64,000 nt of DNA, from assembly GCA_026399025.1 (NCBI GenBank), contig JAPLRU010000111.1, positions 61,855 through 125,854 of the forward strand. The letters are read 5' to 3'. This stretch comes from Methylobacter sp. GTDB taxonomy: Bacteria; Pseudomonadota; Gammaproteobacteria; Methylococcales; Methylomonadaceae. The notes below the pieces were generated by a model. It was not told the DNA's origin and ran no database searches. It saw only the letters and a program-made list of their open reading frames with translations. Below are positions 24,748 to 35,759 of the stretch, piece after piece. The translations under genes were made by a program, and so were the position numbers. Each line of letters begins with the position of its first letter. Positions within the stretch are counted from its first letter, which is position 1.

Positions 24748-27113
24748 TCTTGCAGCTACCCGCCATCCAAGCCGCCGACAGCCAAAACTTTGTCGATATC
24801 CGCAACAACCACACCTTGCTGCGCTATTTTCAAAACATTGAGCAGCAATTCATGTACGCCAACAACTTCGGCGTCGCCATCGATGACAACGACAACGCCG
24901 AAAACGGGGCCAAAGCCGTTTTTTTGCGCGATTTATTAGTCCGCCCCAACTTAAGTAAATATCACGTCACCCCTGAACAAATGGTCAGCGGCGATGCCGT
25001 CGCTGAACTGGGCATTGCCGACCTATTAGCCGAACACCAACGCCTGTTTGTGCTCGGCGACCCCGGCACCGGCAAAACCACGTTGATTAACTCGCTGATG
25101 CTGGCCTTTAGCTATTATGGCGATAACCTGACCAAACTGGCCTTAGGCAAGCGGGTGCCGTTCCCGTTAATTTTGCGTGAATTGCCCTTGGCTAAGGTCG
25201 GCAACTGGGATGACTTATGGCAGACCTTTTTAACCCACAACCACGAACTGCTGACAGCCCCCTTAATTCAGGACACCGACACCGTTAATCGGGTGTTGGA
25301 CAGCGGCCAAGCCTTAATCATGCTCGACGGCCTGGATGAAATCACTCATAGCGGGCAGCGTAAACAACTGGCGGCGGCGCTGCTGGAAGCCATTAATCGC
25401 TATCCACACTGCTTGTTTTTAATCACCTCGCGGATTATCGGCTTTGATCAAGCGGAATGGTTCGGCCTGGAACCCGAGCCGAAAGCGCAAACCGGAGTGC
25501 AGGCTTTGCCTGCCGGCCGCGGCAAACGCGTTAAAATTAAGGCAGGCGAAGCCTGCACTCCGGCTGATGACTTCGACGTTGACGACGAGTTAAAACGCGA
25601 CCCACGCAAGCGCGAACTGCTGCCCGGTTTTTACTTAAGCCCGTTCAACCTGCAACAAGTGCAGCAATTTGTCGGCAACTGGTATCAGTTGTACGTTCCC
25701 AAACAAGTCGATCACCCGCAGCGCATCAACGACCTTAACCAACGCCTACAGGCCAATGACGGCTTAGGGCGCTTGGCGCGTATCCCGGTGTTGTTGAACA
25801 TGATTTGCTTTATCCACGCCCGGCGCGGCCGTCTGCCCGACGGCCGCGCCGAGTTGTACCAGCGTATCGCCGAAACCTACCTAGTCAGCCTGGACAAGGC
25901 GCGCGGCCTTAAATTTAAAGACCGCGAGCTGCGTTTCGATTATTACGACCTGACCGAATGGCTGGCGGAGATTGCTTATACCCTACAGCAACAGCGCACC
26001 GAAGATAACAGCACGATTTTGATGACCGAAACCGAAGTGCAAGCCATCTTGCGCAGCGGCTTGGCCGAACGCGGCCTTGATGGCGAACAGGGCGAAGACG
26101 AATGCCGGTTTATTCTGGAATACTTAAGCCATCGTAGCGGTTTGTTCATACCCCGTGACCGGGAGCTGTATGCCTTTTCCCACTTAAGCTTTTTGGAATA
26201 TTTTGCCGCCTGCCATTTAAAACTACAGGCTCCGCTTTATGCAAAAAAGGACTGGCTGGCCTTACGTCTTAGAACATCGGAAGTCTGGTGGCATGAAACC
26301 TTTGCCCTGTTTTTTGAAAGCCTGGATAACGCTAAATTGGCGGAACGCTACCTGACGCAGTTGTTTCCAGCTAAAGGTTCCGATGAACAACAAAACCTGT
26401 TAGCCGATATTGTGATGGATACCTCGGTGCGATTGCCGATGCAAGCGCGGCAACAGCATATTAAAGCCTTGGCGGCTGTCTGTTTGGGGACAGACAAACC
26501 CCATGAAAAAAGCCATGTCACCTTTCGCCTGTGTACTGAGCTTTATCAAGCTATAGTCCAACTTAAACCGGCCAAAAGGCTCAGTTTTAGCGGCACTCCC
26601 TTTAGCGAATTTGGGTTGTTAGCGCAGCTTACCAACCTGAAAAGCCTGGATCTTGACGGTACGCCCGTAGAAAATCTTGAGCCGGTGCAGGGCTTAACCG
26701 ATTTGCAGTATCTTTATCTAAACTATACTGCCATCACCGACCTCAAGCTCTTGAGTCGGCTGGTGCAATTACAGACTCTTATGCTTATGAGGTGTCCGAC
26801 CACAGATCTTAAGCCGTTGGCGCAGCTAAAACATTTAAGTTCGCTTTATATTAATAGAACCCTCGTAACCGATTTGAGCCCATTAGCGGAATTGACCGGA
26901 TTAACACGCCTTAGTCTTCGTGGTACACCGGTTGCTGATTTAAGCCCATTAGCACAGTTGAATAACTTGGAAATATTGAATCTTGAAGATACCGCGATCA
27001 CCGACCTTAGCCCGCTAATGAGGCTGGAATCATTACGGGAACTCGATATAAGAAACACCGCCTCCAATCCCGAGGTGCTTAGCCATTTGCCGAATCTTCA
27101 GATTTTCCAATAA
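24744..27113 (+). CDS. NACHT NTPase with C-terminal leucine-rich repeats (bacterial NLR-like)
   Basis: A 789-residue protein starting MILQLPAIQAADS at the ATG overlapping the upstream stop. Walker A is FVLGDPGTGKTTLINSL, Walker B with extra acidics is ALIMLDGLDEI, sensor ITSRIIGF, and the NACHT tail includes FSHLSFLEYFAACH. About eight 22-residue LRR units fill the C-terminus, with the consensus LxxLxxLxLxxTxVxDLSPLAx. Bacterial NACHT-LRR proteins are known or suspected antiphage sensors in which LRRs detect and the NTPase oligomerises. A 72-base palindromic repeat is inserted in frame (see separate entry). No effector nuclease or pore domain is obvious at the N-terminus, so the KAP partner may supply or relay the response. 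Confidence 0.87.
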   Translation: MILQLPAIQAADSQNFVDIRNNHTLLRYFQNIEQQFMYANNFGVAIDDNDNAENGAKAVFLRDLLVRPNLSKYHVTPEQMVSGDAVAELGIADLLAEHQRLFVLGDPGTGKTTLINSLMLAFSYYGDNLTKLALGKRVPFPLILRELPLAKVGNWDDLWQTFLTHNHELLTAPLIQDTDTVNRVLDSGQALIMLDGLDEITHSGQRKQLAAALLEAINRYPHCLFLITSRIIGFDQAEWFGLEPEPKAQTGVQALPAGRGKRVKIKAGEACTPADDFDVDDELKRDPRKRELLPGFYLSPFNLQQVQQFVGNWYQLYVPKQVDHPQRINDLNQRLQANDGLGRLARIPVLLNMICFIHARRGRLPDGRAELYQRIAETYLVSLDKARGLKFKDRELRFDYYDLTEWLAEIAYTLQQQRTEDNSTILMTETEVQAILRSGLAERGLDGEQGEDECRFILEYLSHRSGLFIPRDRELYAFSHLSFLEYFAACHLKLQAPLYAKKDWLALRLRTSEVWWHETFALFFESLDNAKLAERYLTQLFPAKGSDEQQNLLADIVMDTSVRLPMQARQQHIKALAAVCLGTDKPHEKSHVTFRLCTELYQAIVQLKPAKRLSFSGTPFSEFGLLAQLTNLKSLDLDGTPVENLEPVQGLTDLQYLYLNYTAITDLKLLSRLVQLQTLMLMRCPTTDLKPLAQLKHLSSLYINRTLVTDLSPLAELTGLTRLSLRGTPVADLSPLAQLNNLEILNLEDTAITDLSPLMRLESLRELDIRNTASNPEVLSHLPNLQIFQ
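25492..25563 (+). repeat. REP pair inserted in frame within the NACHT gene
   Basis: Two 23-base arms (25492-25514 and 25541-25563), each with an inner GCAGGC-GCCTGC palindrome, are inverted with one mismatch around a 26-base centre. The unit is exactly 72 bases, encodes 24 residues (TGVQALPAGRGKRVKIKAGEACTP region) and adds no stop. Confidence 0.85.
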
Positions 27114-27290
27114 ACCGCCGATCCGGCACTGCTTGCGTAGTTGAAACTTTAAGCCGATGTCTACGCGATGCTTAACTTTAAATGAATTGAAAACAGGCCG
27201 TGACTCCCGTACAGTTGTTCTAGCCAAAGCAAGCGCTAATCGGGCAGACATTCGCTCCCCGGCAAAAGCCCCGGCTCTGCCGGATCATTG

Positions 27291-28091
27291 CTATTTTTTA
27301 TTTAAAGCCAGTTTTGCCTTGTTCCATAAAGCATCCAGTTCGGCCAGTTCGCAGTCTTTTAAATTCAGGCCCGCCGCTTCAACTTGTTGTTCTACGTGTT
27401 GAAAGCGCTTGGAGAATTTTTTAGTGCTTTCTTTCAATGCAACCTCGGCATTGACGTTTAAATGGCGCGCCAGGTTAACCGCAACCAGCAATAAATCGCC
27501 GATTTCTTCCTGAATATGCGCTTGATCGCCGGATTGCCAAGCCTCTTTAACTTCATCCAGTTCTTCCAATACTTTATCGAAAACCGGTGGAACATCCGGC
27601 CAATCGAAACCGTAATTGGCCGCGCGGTCCTGTATTTTTTCGCATTCAAGCAAGGCCGGAAGATTGCGGGCTACACCGGATAACACGCTGGAAGGTTCCG
27701 CTGTTTTGTTTTTTTCCTGGCGTTCGTCCGCTTTGGCCTGCTCCCAGGCTTGATGGCGCTCTGCATCGGTATTGAATACCGCATCGGCAAACACATGCGG
27801 ATGCCTGCGGGTCAGTTTGTCGCAAATGCCCGCCGAAACCTGTTCAAAAGTGAACAGCCCTTGTTCTTCGGCAATTTGGGCATGGAACACCACTTGCAAC
27901 AGCAAATCGCCCAACTCCGAGCATAAATCGTCCGGGTCGTTGCGCTCAATCGCATCGATCACTTCGTAGGTTTCTTCAATCGAGTAAGGAATCAAGCTGG
28001 TGGAATTTTGTTTAAGATCCCAGGCACAGCCTTGTTCCGGGTGACGTAGACGGGACATGATGTCCAGCAGATTTTGGGTGTTTTTTAGCAT
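27291..28091 (-). CDS. mazG: Nucleoside triphosphate pyrophosphohydrolase
   Basis: House-cleaning all-alpha NTP pyrophosphatase that hydrolyses NTPs to NMPs and pyrophosphate. The protein has 266 residues and two MazG repeats. Seen: LRHPEQGCAWDLKQNSTSLIPYSIEETYEVIDAIE, then the ExxE...D acidic pattern in LCSELGDLLLQVVFHAQIAEE, and a second copy with YGFDWPDVPPVFDKVLEELDEVKEA and EEIGDLLLVAVNLARHL. The length agrees with E. coli MazG. It is solitary, with a repeat-filled region upstream. Confidence 0.94.
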   Translation of the reverse strand: MLKNTQNLLDIMSRLRHPEQGCAWDLKQNSTSLIPYSIEETYEVIDAIERNDPDDLCSELGDLLLQVVFHAQIAEEQGLFTFEQVSAGICDKLTRRHPHVFADAVFNTDAERHQAWEQAKADERQEKNKTAEPSSVLSGVARNLPALLECEKIQDRAANYGFDWPDVPPVFDKVLEELDEVKEAWQSGDQAHIQEEIGDLLLVAVNLARHLNVNAEVALKESTKKFSKRFQHVEQQVEAAGLNLKDCELAELDALWNKAKLALNKK

Positions 28092-28111
28092 GAATCGCTC
28101 GATAATTATTT

Positions 28112-28176
28112 TTCACCCCTAAAGACACGAAGGGCGCGAAGTTTTATGGCTTCGCGCCCTTCGTCTTTGAGGTGAA
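28112..28176. repeat. Long inverted repeat of the CACGAAGG type
   Basis: TTCACC...CGAAGGGCGCGAAG is mirrored by CTTCGCGCCCTTCG...GGTGAA around an 8-base loop. The hairpin lies just upstream of mazG. It belongs to the dispersed family also seen near 32.8, 54.96 and 56.2 kb. Confidence 0.7.
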
Positions 28177-28274
28177 TAAAAGCCTTTAGTTAAAATAAGA
28201 TTATAGTTGAGTGTGTAATTCGCTATAAAAACAACCCTCTGGCAGGAACTTTTTATCTGCAACCTAGTCGGAAA

Positions 28275-28413
28275 GTCGTCATGCCGGCAGGGATGCCAGC
28301 ATCCAGTCACAAGGATGTGAATCTTTAAATACCATCCGCTGTCATTAAGCACCTGAGACGTCGCAAAGTTACCGTCCATGGCGCTGGGTTCCGGCATCCC
28401 TGCCGGAACGACG
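28275..28413. repeat. Inverted-end repeat with GCCGGCAGGGATGCC-type arms
   Basis: Left arm GTCGTCATGCCGGCAGGGAT... and right arm ...CCGGCATCCCTGCCGGAACGAC are inverted with few mismatches around a centre of about 80 bases. This is a REP/BIME-like design common in proteobacterial intergenic DNA. No gene lies between 28092 and 28499. Confidence 0.7.
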
Positions 28414-28499
28414 AACTTGGAAAATTCGTGGGCATGCCTCAGGGGACATTCCTTCTAGGGTTTTTAGTGAATTAGGAAAATTAACTATAAATTAACCGC

Positions 28500-29432
28500 T
28501 TAAAACGAAGAATCGAAATTCTCGCGGTAGCGTTCTTTGAAATTATCCATATCGATTGAATGGTTCTGGGTGCCGTTATTTTCGATTTTAATGGCGCCCA
28601 TTAATGACGCGATTCTGCCGGTCACTTCCCAACCCAATTCATTCATCAGTCCGTACAACAGTCCGGCACGGTAAGCGTCGCCGCAACCGGTCGGGTCAAG
28701 TATGGCTTTGGGTTTGGCCGCAGGAATGGTGATGCACTCGCCGTGGCTGTAAATTTGAGAGCCCTGACCGCCCAAGGTAATAATCAGCGCTTCAACCCGT
28801 TCCGCCATTTGCTCCAGCGATAAGCCGGTACGTTCCTGCATGAGCTCGGATTCATAGTCGTTCAATGTGACCCAAGTTGCTTGATCTAAAAGCTTTAGCA
28901 GTTCTTCGCCGTTAAACATCGGCATGCCTTGACCCGGATCGAAAATAAAAGGTATCTCCAACTCCGCGAACTGCTCGGCATGTAATTGCATGCCTTCCTT
29001 GCCATCCGGGGACACGATGCCTATGCTGATTTTTTTGTCGGTCGGCACCGAATTTAAATGCGACGAATTCATTGCGCCGGGATGGAAGGCGGTAATCTGG
29101 TTCGCTTCTTCATCGGTGGTGATATAGGCTTGACCGGTATAGCAGCTGTCCAGAATTTGAATATATTCGCTGGACAGCTGGTTTTGGGCCATCCATTGAG
29201 CATAGGGTTCAAAATCATGACCGACGGTCGCCATAATTAACGGCTCTTCGCCCAGCAATTTAAGGTTATAAGCAATATTGCCCGCACAGCCGCCGAATTC
29301 GCGCCGCATCACCGGCACCAGAAATGAGACGTTCAGGATATGGATTTTTTCCGGCAAGATGTGATGTTTAAATTTATCATGAAAAACCATGATGGTATCG
29401 TAAGCCATGGACCCACATATTAATGCGCTCAT
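28500..29432 (-). CDS. PfkB-family kinase, probably adenosine kinase-like
   Basis: A 310-residue ribokinase-fold sugar or nucleoside kinase. The N-terminal substrate region VMRREFGGCAGNIAYNLKLLGEEP contains the GGcAgN motif; ATVGHDFEPYAQWM follows. The C-terminal signature is ILDPTGCGDAYRAGLLYGL, whose GxGD aspartate is the catalytic base. Substrate cannot be fixed by eye; adenosine is a plausible guess from overall resemblance. It is transcribed leftward, about 160 bases downstream of gcvH, with a valS-type palindromic repeat in the gap. Confidence 0.82.
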   Translation of the reverse strand: MSALICGSMAYDTIMVFHDKFKHHILPEKIHILNVSFLVPVMRREFGGCAGNIAYNLKLLGEEPLIMATVGHDFEPYAQWMAQNQLSSEYIQILDSCYTGQAYITTDEEANQITAFHPGAMNSSHLNSVPTDKKISIGIVSPDGKEGMQLHAEQFAELEIPFIFDPGQGMPMFNGEELLKLLDQATWVTLNDYESELMQERTGLSLEQMAERVEALIITLGGQGSQIYSHGECITIPAAKPKAILDPTGCGDAYRAGLLYGLMNELGWEVTGRIASLMGAIKIENNGTQNHSIDMDNFKERYRENFDSSF

Positions 29433-29448
29433 TATGTTCCTCTTTATT

Positions 29449-29495
29449 GCCAGGGATGGTGTGTATGCCGCAAGCCTGTCGGGAACAGGCGCGGC
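29449..29495 (+). repeat. Palindromic element, intergenic copy of the one found twice in valS
   Basis: Begins GCCAGGGATGGTGTGTATGC and continues as GCCGC-AA-GCCTGT-CGGGA-ACAGGC-GCGGC, an interrupted hairpin. Two further copies lie inside valS (about 56499 and 58731) with compensatory stem changes. Confidence 0.85.
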
Positions 29496-29591
29496 GTTAT
29501 AAGTAGTGTGCAGCCGCAGGATTGCTAAAGCAAGCGCGACTGAAATAGTGTTGCCTTCCAGCCAAATCGTCGGTGGGGCCTTTTACTTAAA

Positions 29592-29972
29592 TTAGGATTC
29601 AATGGCTTTTTGATAGGCATCCGCATCCATTAAAGCATCAAGTTCGGTCAGGTTGTCCGCTTTGATGCTAAACAGCCAAGTTCCATAAGCATCGTCATTA
29701 ACTTGCTCGGGTGCATCCGCCAAGGCTTCGTTGACCGCGACGATTTCTCCTGACACCGGACTGAATAAATCGGATGCGGTCTTAACCGATTCGACCACCG
29801 CGCACTGCTCTTGCGCTTTGACCTTACGGCCCAGTTCCGGCAGTTCGATAAAAACCAAATCCCCCAATTCCTGCTGCGCAAAATCGGTGATGCCGACACG
29901 GACGATGCCGTCCTCAAGTTGTGCCCATTCGTGGGTTTTTGCGTACTTTAAGTTATCCGGTATATCGCTCAT
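29592..29972 (-). CDS. gcvH: Glycine cleavage system H protein
   Basis: Lipoylated carrier that shuttles the aminomethyl group between the P, T and L proteins of glycine cleavage. The lipoyl lysine is K64 in [20 protein letters not shown]. The start [15 protein letters not shown] and the end [16 protein letters not shown] are typical. The length of 126 residues is exact. gcvP and gcvT are not in this window. The 29973-30277 gap upstream has no glycine riboswitch that I can see and no gene. Confidence 0.95.
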   Translation of the reverse strand: MSDIPDNLKYAKTHEWAQLEDGIVRVGITDFAQQELGDLVFIELPELGRKVKAQEQCAVVESVKTASDLFSPVSGEIVAVNEALADAPEQVNDDAYGTWLFSIKADNLTELDALMDADAYQKAIES

Positions 29973-30277
29973 GATAATCTCTCCATAGAGTTAGTGATTT
30001 TGTTTTCAGAAGGATAACCTGCAATTTTTTAAAAACAACAAAAAAATATATTTATGAAGGTAAATCTCAACAAGCAATCAAACGGGTTTGAGATAACGAG
30101 GCTGCTTGTTACTGTTAGGCTAATAGTCGCAGACGAGTTTGAGTTTGTTATAAATCCGCTTTGCAAAAGCGTCCGAGTTTTAAAAACCACTTGTTTTGCA
30201 AGGTGTTTATGCTATGAATGACGCGGCCTGAGCTTGCAATCTGCGACATTATCCTTTAACTTAGAAAAATATCCGTA

Positions 30278-32299
<2,022 letters not shown>

Positions 32300-32469
32300 G
32301 TTTCCTGGGTTTTAAAGCAACGCAGCACATAAAGAACGCCCTTTATGTGCTGCGATTAGCATTGTATAGCGTCCAAAATTAATATAGCCACGCAAAGTTT
32401 GGAGAGAGCCCGCTATCGTTCCCACGCTCCGGCGCTCATCGTTATACACAAGTCTGTTCAAGATGGGAC

Positions 32470-32589
32470 GTAGGCCGGAATAAGCCCACCCGGCGATAGC
32501 CAGGGTGGGCGTTTCCGGCACACCCAAGCCTCGGGATGCCGGAAACGCCGGTCCTGCGCTAAAGCGCGGACCGGCTTATTCCGGCCTAC
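32470..32589. repeat. 120 bp element with perfect 17 bp inverted ends
   Basis: GTAGGCCGGAATAAGCC at the left and its exact reverse complement at the right enclose further hairpins, including GGCGTTTCCGGCA (32508-32520) against TGCCGGAAACGCC (32537-32549). It is non-coding and MITE-like. Confidence 0.8.
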
Positions 32590-32614
32590 ATCGAGATGTG
32601 TATAAAGACGAGCG

Positions 32615-32693
32615 CTCCGGCGTGGGAATGCAGTGAAAGACGCTCCGGCGTCCCGTACCGCTAGAGCGGTATTCCGGCATTCCCACGCCGGAG
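32615..32693. repeat. Inverted repeat with CTCCGGCGTGGGAATGC arms
   Basis: CTCCGGCGTGGGAATGC (32615-32631) is mirrored perfectly at 32677-32693. Related words (TCCCACGCTCCGGCG) occur at 32420, in inverse form at 32925, and at 63838. Confidence 0.75.
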
Positions 32694-32694
32694 A

Positions 32695-32918
32695 GACTGT
32701 GAAAATATTCGTTTTATAACAAAAGCAAAAGCATTCACCACGAAGGCACGAACGACTGCAAGGATGCAGGAGGTAGAGCAACGCAGGAGCAGTTGCCGAG
32801 GACACGAAGTTTTCAATACACTGAATTTATGAATTTAAGTAATTATTTTTCCTTCGTGCTCTTCGTGCCTTCGTGGTGAAGAGTTTTTTAAACCGATTTT
32901 GATAATACTTTCACAGTC
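32695..32918. repeat. 224 bp MITE-like element with GACTGTGAAA ends
   Basis: GACTGTGAAAATATT at the left and AATACTTTCACAGTC at the right are 15 bp inverted ends with one mismatch. Inside are TTCACCACGAAGGCACGAA and its inverse near 32852-32880, plus an inserted GGATGCAGGAG...CAGGAGCAGTTGCCGAGG stretch also found at 35655. A left end of the same element occurs at 56149. Nothing in 32300-33002 codes. Confidence 0.75.
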
Positions 32919-33002
32919 CCCGGAGCGTGGGAACGATGCCATCCACCCTATAAAACGCGACATCAAGCCGCGCCGGCTCTATCCGCCGGCAGTCGCTGAA
33001 AA

Positions 33003-33617
33003 TTAATCGTAAACATCGCCAAACAACTTCAATTGATGCACTTTATTAATCAGCTCCACCAGATTATTAACATGCAGTTTACGCATGATATTTTCCCGAT
33101 GCTTATCCACGGTTTTAGGCGATAACGCGAGTTTATCGGCCACTTCCCTATTTACCAGCCCCGAAAAAATCAGTTTTAATACCTGCAATTCGCGTGTGCT
33201 TAACGGCAAAGCCACCTCGGCAATATGGGTTTTAACCGTATCGGAAAAATAGCTTTTACCCCGCATCACCTGTTGAATGGCAAGCAATAACTCAGCCGAA
33301 GCGCCGTCTTTTAATAACACCGCATCCGCTTTTGCCGCAACCAGCTGTTTTAATATTTGGCCGGATTGCGCGCCGGTCAGCGCGATGATTTTGAGTTCGG
33401 GATAACGCTTTTTACAATAGCCGAGCACGGCCGCCGCATCGCCGCCGGGCATGTGATAGTCTAATATCAACAGATCCGCTTGTTGTTTATTGAGTTCGGT
33501 TTTGAGGTTTTCCAAGTTGTCGATCTCTGCGACAACATCTTGGTCGTGCCGGCTTTGCAACAACAGTTTTAAGCCTTCACGGAAAATAGCATGATCGTCC
33601 GCCAAAATAATACGCAT
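33003..33617 (-). CDS. LuxR/FixJ-type response regulator
   Basis: Receiver domain (about 1-120) with IILADDHAIFREGL, phospho-acceptor D in LLILDYHMPGGDA (about residue 53) and ALTGAQ; LuxR helix-turn-helix (about 140-200) with LSTRELQVLKLIFSGLVNREVADKLALSPKTVDKHRENIMRKL. The length of 204 residues is standard. It diverges from the histidine kinase gene with 26 bases between start codons, so the promoters must overlap each other's coding starts, and the two most likely form one signalling pair. Confidence 0.92.
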   Translation of the reverse strand: MRIILADDHAIFREGLKLLLQSRHDQDVVAEIDNLENLKTELNKQQADLLILDYHMPGGDAAAVLGYCKKRYPELKIIALTGAQSGQILKQLVAAKADAVLLKDGASAELLLAIQQVMRGKSYFSDTVKTHIAEVALPLSTRELQVLKLIFSGLVNREVADKLALSPKTVDKHRENIMRKLHVNNLVELINKVHQLKLFGDVYD

Positions 33618-33643
33618 TGAACTTACTTTAAATCAGGAATGCT

Positions 33644-35572
33644 GTGGAAAATAGCCCATTTAACCGCTTATCGGCAAGCGTGTTTAAGCTGTTGTTGATA
33701 GGACTGTTGCTTATCAGTCGGCCTATTATGGCTCATGACGATGAGGTCTGTCAGTTGCAAACTCAACAGCAGTTTGCGCTACGCCAGTGTATGCAAGTGC
33801 TTGATCCTCATGCCGGACATGCCTTTTCATTGACGCCGGACATTAGCACAAACGCCGGGCTTGCCGATAATCTCAAATCGGCGTCCGGGCTCTGGGTGAA
33901 AATCTCGCTTAACAATACTAACGCAACGGCCCTTAAGCGCTTATTGGCTTTGGGCATTCCCGATGCGTTTTTTCTGTATCTGTTCAAAGCCGATAACGAC
34001 CGCTTGGCAACGCTGTTCAGTCTGGACCAACAAACCACGTTTAGCCAACGCCCGCTAATCAACCGGTTTTTATATGCCGAAGTTGAGCTGGCCGCAAACA
34101 GCACCACGACTTTTTATATTTACTACCGCACCCACGGCAAAACGCCTTTACAGCCGGTTTTGTTAAGCGCTAAAGCACTGGCGCAAGCGGACACCCAAAA
34201 TGACTTGCTTAACGGCATGATTTTTGGCGTGTTAATGGTTTTAGTTTCGGTGGTGATTTTTAATCGGCAAGGACTGCGCCATGCCGACAGCCGTAATTAC
34301 GCACTATTAATTATTTTCAGCTTATTATTCCTCAGCCAAATCCAGGGCTACAACTTTCAGTTTTTATGGCCGGAACAAGCGGTTTGGAACATGCAGGCCC
34401 CCGGCGTTATCAGTATCGGTTTGTTGCTGGCCCACGGCCTGTTCAGCATCGGCTTTTTACAGATGCGGCAGCGGTTTCGACGATTTTTTTACGCCTTCGT
34501 CATCATGATGTGTCTGGCCGTATTCAGCCTACCGTTTGCCGCCCAGCCCTACTTTACCGAGTGGAACTTCATGCTGGCCGTGGTCTATGCCGCCTTTGCC
34601 GCGGCGGTCGGCGTTTTTGCCGTGCGCGGGCAAGTGCCTGCGGCGCCGTTGTATTTATTGGGCGGCATGTCCTTGATCGTTTTTAATGTCATTTTGATGT
34701 CGCTGAGTGTCTTTTGGCGCAACCCTTTTCCGGGGCTGTCGATTTTTACTTACCCGAAAATCGCTTATATGCTGGAACCTGTTTTCTTTATGATCGCGGT
34801 GCTTAATCAACTCCAGCGTTTGAACGAGCAAAAAGCCGAACTTCGCGTTAAACGGCAGGCCGAAACCGAATTGTTGATAAAAGCCGAGCAAGACCGTTTG
34901 GCGGCGCTGGAAGACGCCAAACAACAGCAATTGTTACTGGCCGCGGCCGGCCATGATTTATCGCAACCGTTAGCGTCTATCCGCTTCGCGATGGACGCGC
35001 TACGGGCCAGGGAAGAGCACAATGCGGTCGAGCAACATATCAACACCACCCTGGACTATGCGCAAAGTTTGATTCAGGGCTTAATTCGGCAGGCGCGGCA
35101 AGAGGAAGGCAAGCAATCCGACAGCATTGTCTTATTCGAATTGTTTGATCAACTTCAAAACGAATTTGAAACCGCCGCCGCCAAAAAAGGTTTAAAACTG
35201 AGTCATGTCAGCAACAACATCGAATTAAAAGGTTCGGCCTTAATGCTGCACCGCATGCTCAGCAACCTGTTAAGCAACGCGATTCGTTACAGCCATAAAG
35301 GCCGCGTCGTGTTCGGCGTGCGCCGCCGCTTGCAGCATATTGAAATACAAGTGCTCGATACCGGCGTCGGCTTATTTGAAACCGATTGCCGAATGTTAAC
35401 GGCTCCGTTTCAGCAAGGCCGACACCGCGACAGCGCCGGTTACGGTCTGGGGCTTTTTATTGTGAAAACCTTGTGCAATCAATGCGGCTATGAATTGCAA
35501 GTGGCTTCCGTACTCGGCAAAGGCAGCGTTTTTGCGATTAAAATTCCTGTTCATCATTCGACAGAGCAATGA
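33644..35572 (+). CDS. 7TMR-DISM sensor histidine kinase
   Basis: A 642-residue kinase. A signal-like N-terminal helix (FKLLLIGLLLISRPIMA) leads to a periplasmic 7TMR-DISM extracellular domain (about 30-175; GLWVKISLNNTNAT..., FYIYYRTHGKTPL). Seven hydrophobic segments follow (about 185-385), then a coiled coil (NEQKAELRVKRQAETE). The kinase H-box is AAAGHDLSQPLASIRFAMDALR (about 432-453) of the GHDLxQPL subtype, then NLLSNAIRYSHKG and GYGLGLFIVKTLC. Such kinases sense carbohydrate-like or membrane signals in other bacteria; the ligand here is unknown. The start is GTG; partner is the divergent LuxR regulator. Confidence 0.88.
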   Translation: MENSPFNRLSASVFKLLLIGLLLISRPIMAHDDEVCQLQTQQQFALRQCMQVLDPHAGHAFSLTPDISTNAGLADNLKSASGLWVKISLNNTNATALKRLLALGIPDAFFLYLFKADNDRLATLFSLDQQTTFSQRPLINRFLYAEVELAANSTTTFYIYYRTHGKTPLQPVLLSAKALAQADTQNDLLNGMIFGVLMVLVSVVIFNRQGLRHADSRNYALLIIFSLLFLSQIQGYNFQFLWPEQAVWNMQAPGVISIGLLLAHGLFSIGFLQMRQRFRRFFYAFVIMMCLAVFSLPFAAQPYFTEWNFMLAVVYAAFAAAVGVFAVRGQVPAAPLYLLGGMSLIVFNVILMSLSVFWRNPFPGLSIFTYPKIAYMLEPVFFMIAVLNQLQRLNEQKAELRVKRQAETELLIKAEQDRLAALEDAKQQQLLLAAAGHDLSQPLASIRFAMDALRAREEHNAVEQHINTTLDYAQSLIQGLIRQARQEEGKQSDSIVLFELFDQLQNEFETAAAKKGLKLSHVSNNIELKGSALMLHRMLSNLLSNAIRYSHKGRVVFGVRRRLQHIEIQVLDTGVGLFETDCRMLTAPFQQGRHRDSAGYGLGLFIVKTLCNQCGYELQVASVLGKGSVFAIKIPVHHSTEQ

Positions 35573-35593
35573 TCTGCCGGTTGGTAATTAAAG

Positions 35594-35645
35594 CTTAGGA
35601 ACGCTCATGAAATAACTTCGACAAACTGGCTCCTTCTCCTGCTGG
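35594..35645 (-). repeat. Truncated second copy of the 16.5 kb MITE
   Basis: CTTAGGAACGCTCATGAAAT followed by AACTTCGACAAACTGGCTCC and TCTCCTGCTGG matches the right half of the element at 16519-16624 in inverse orientation. It breaks off at about 35645, where unrelated repeat sequence begins. Confidence 0.65.
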
Positions 35646-35759
35646 ACGATTTGTATGGATGCAGGAGCAGTTGCCGAGGAAGCTCTAACCCAGTCAGCCT
35701 ATCGAGTCCATGTACTATATGACAGGGTGGGGCGGGCAGACATCCTCATGTTTGCTTAA

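Noticed and set aside
29973..30277. Glycine riboswitch upstream of gcvH
   Set aside because: No tandem glycine aptamer core could be found; only the TPP element on the other strand is clear.
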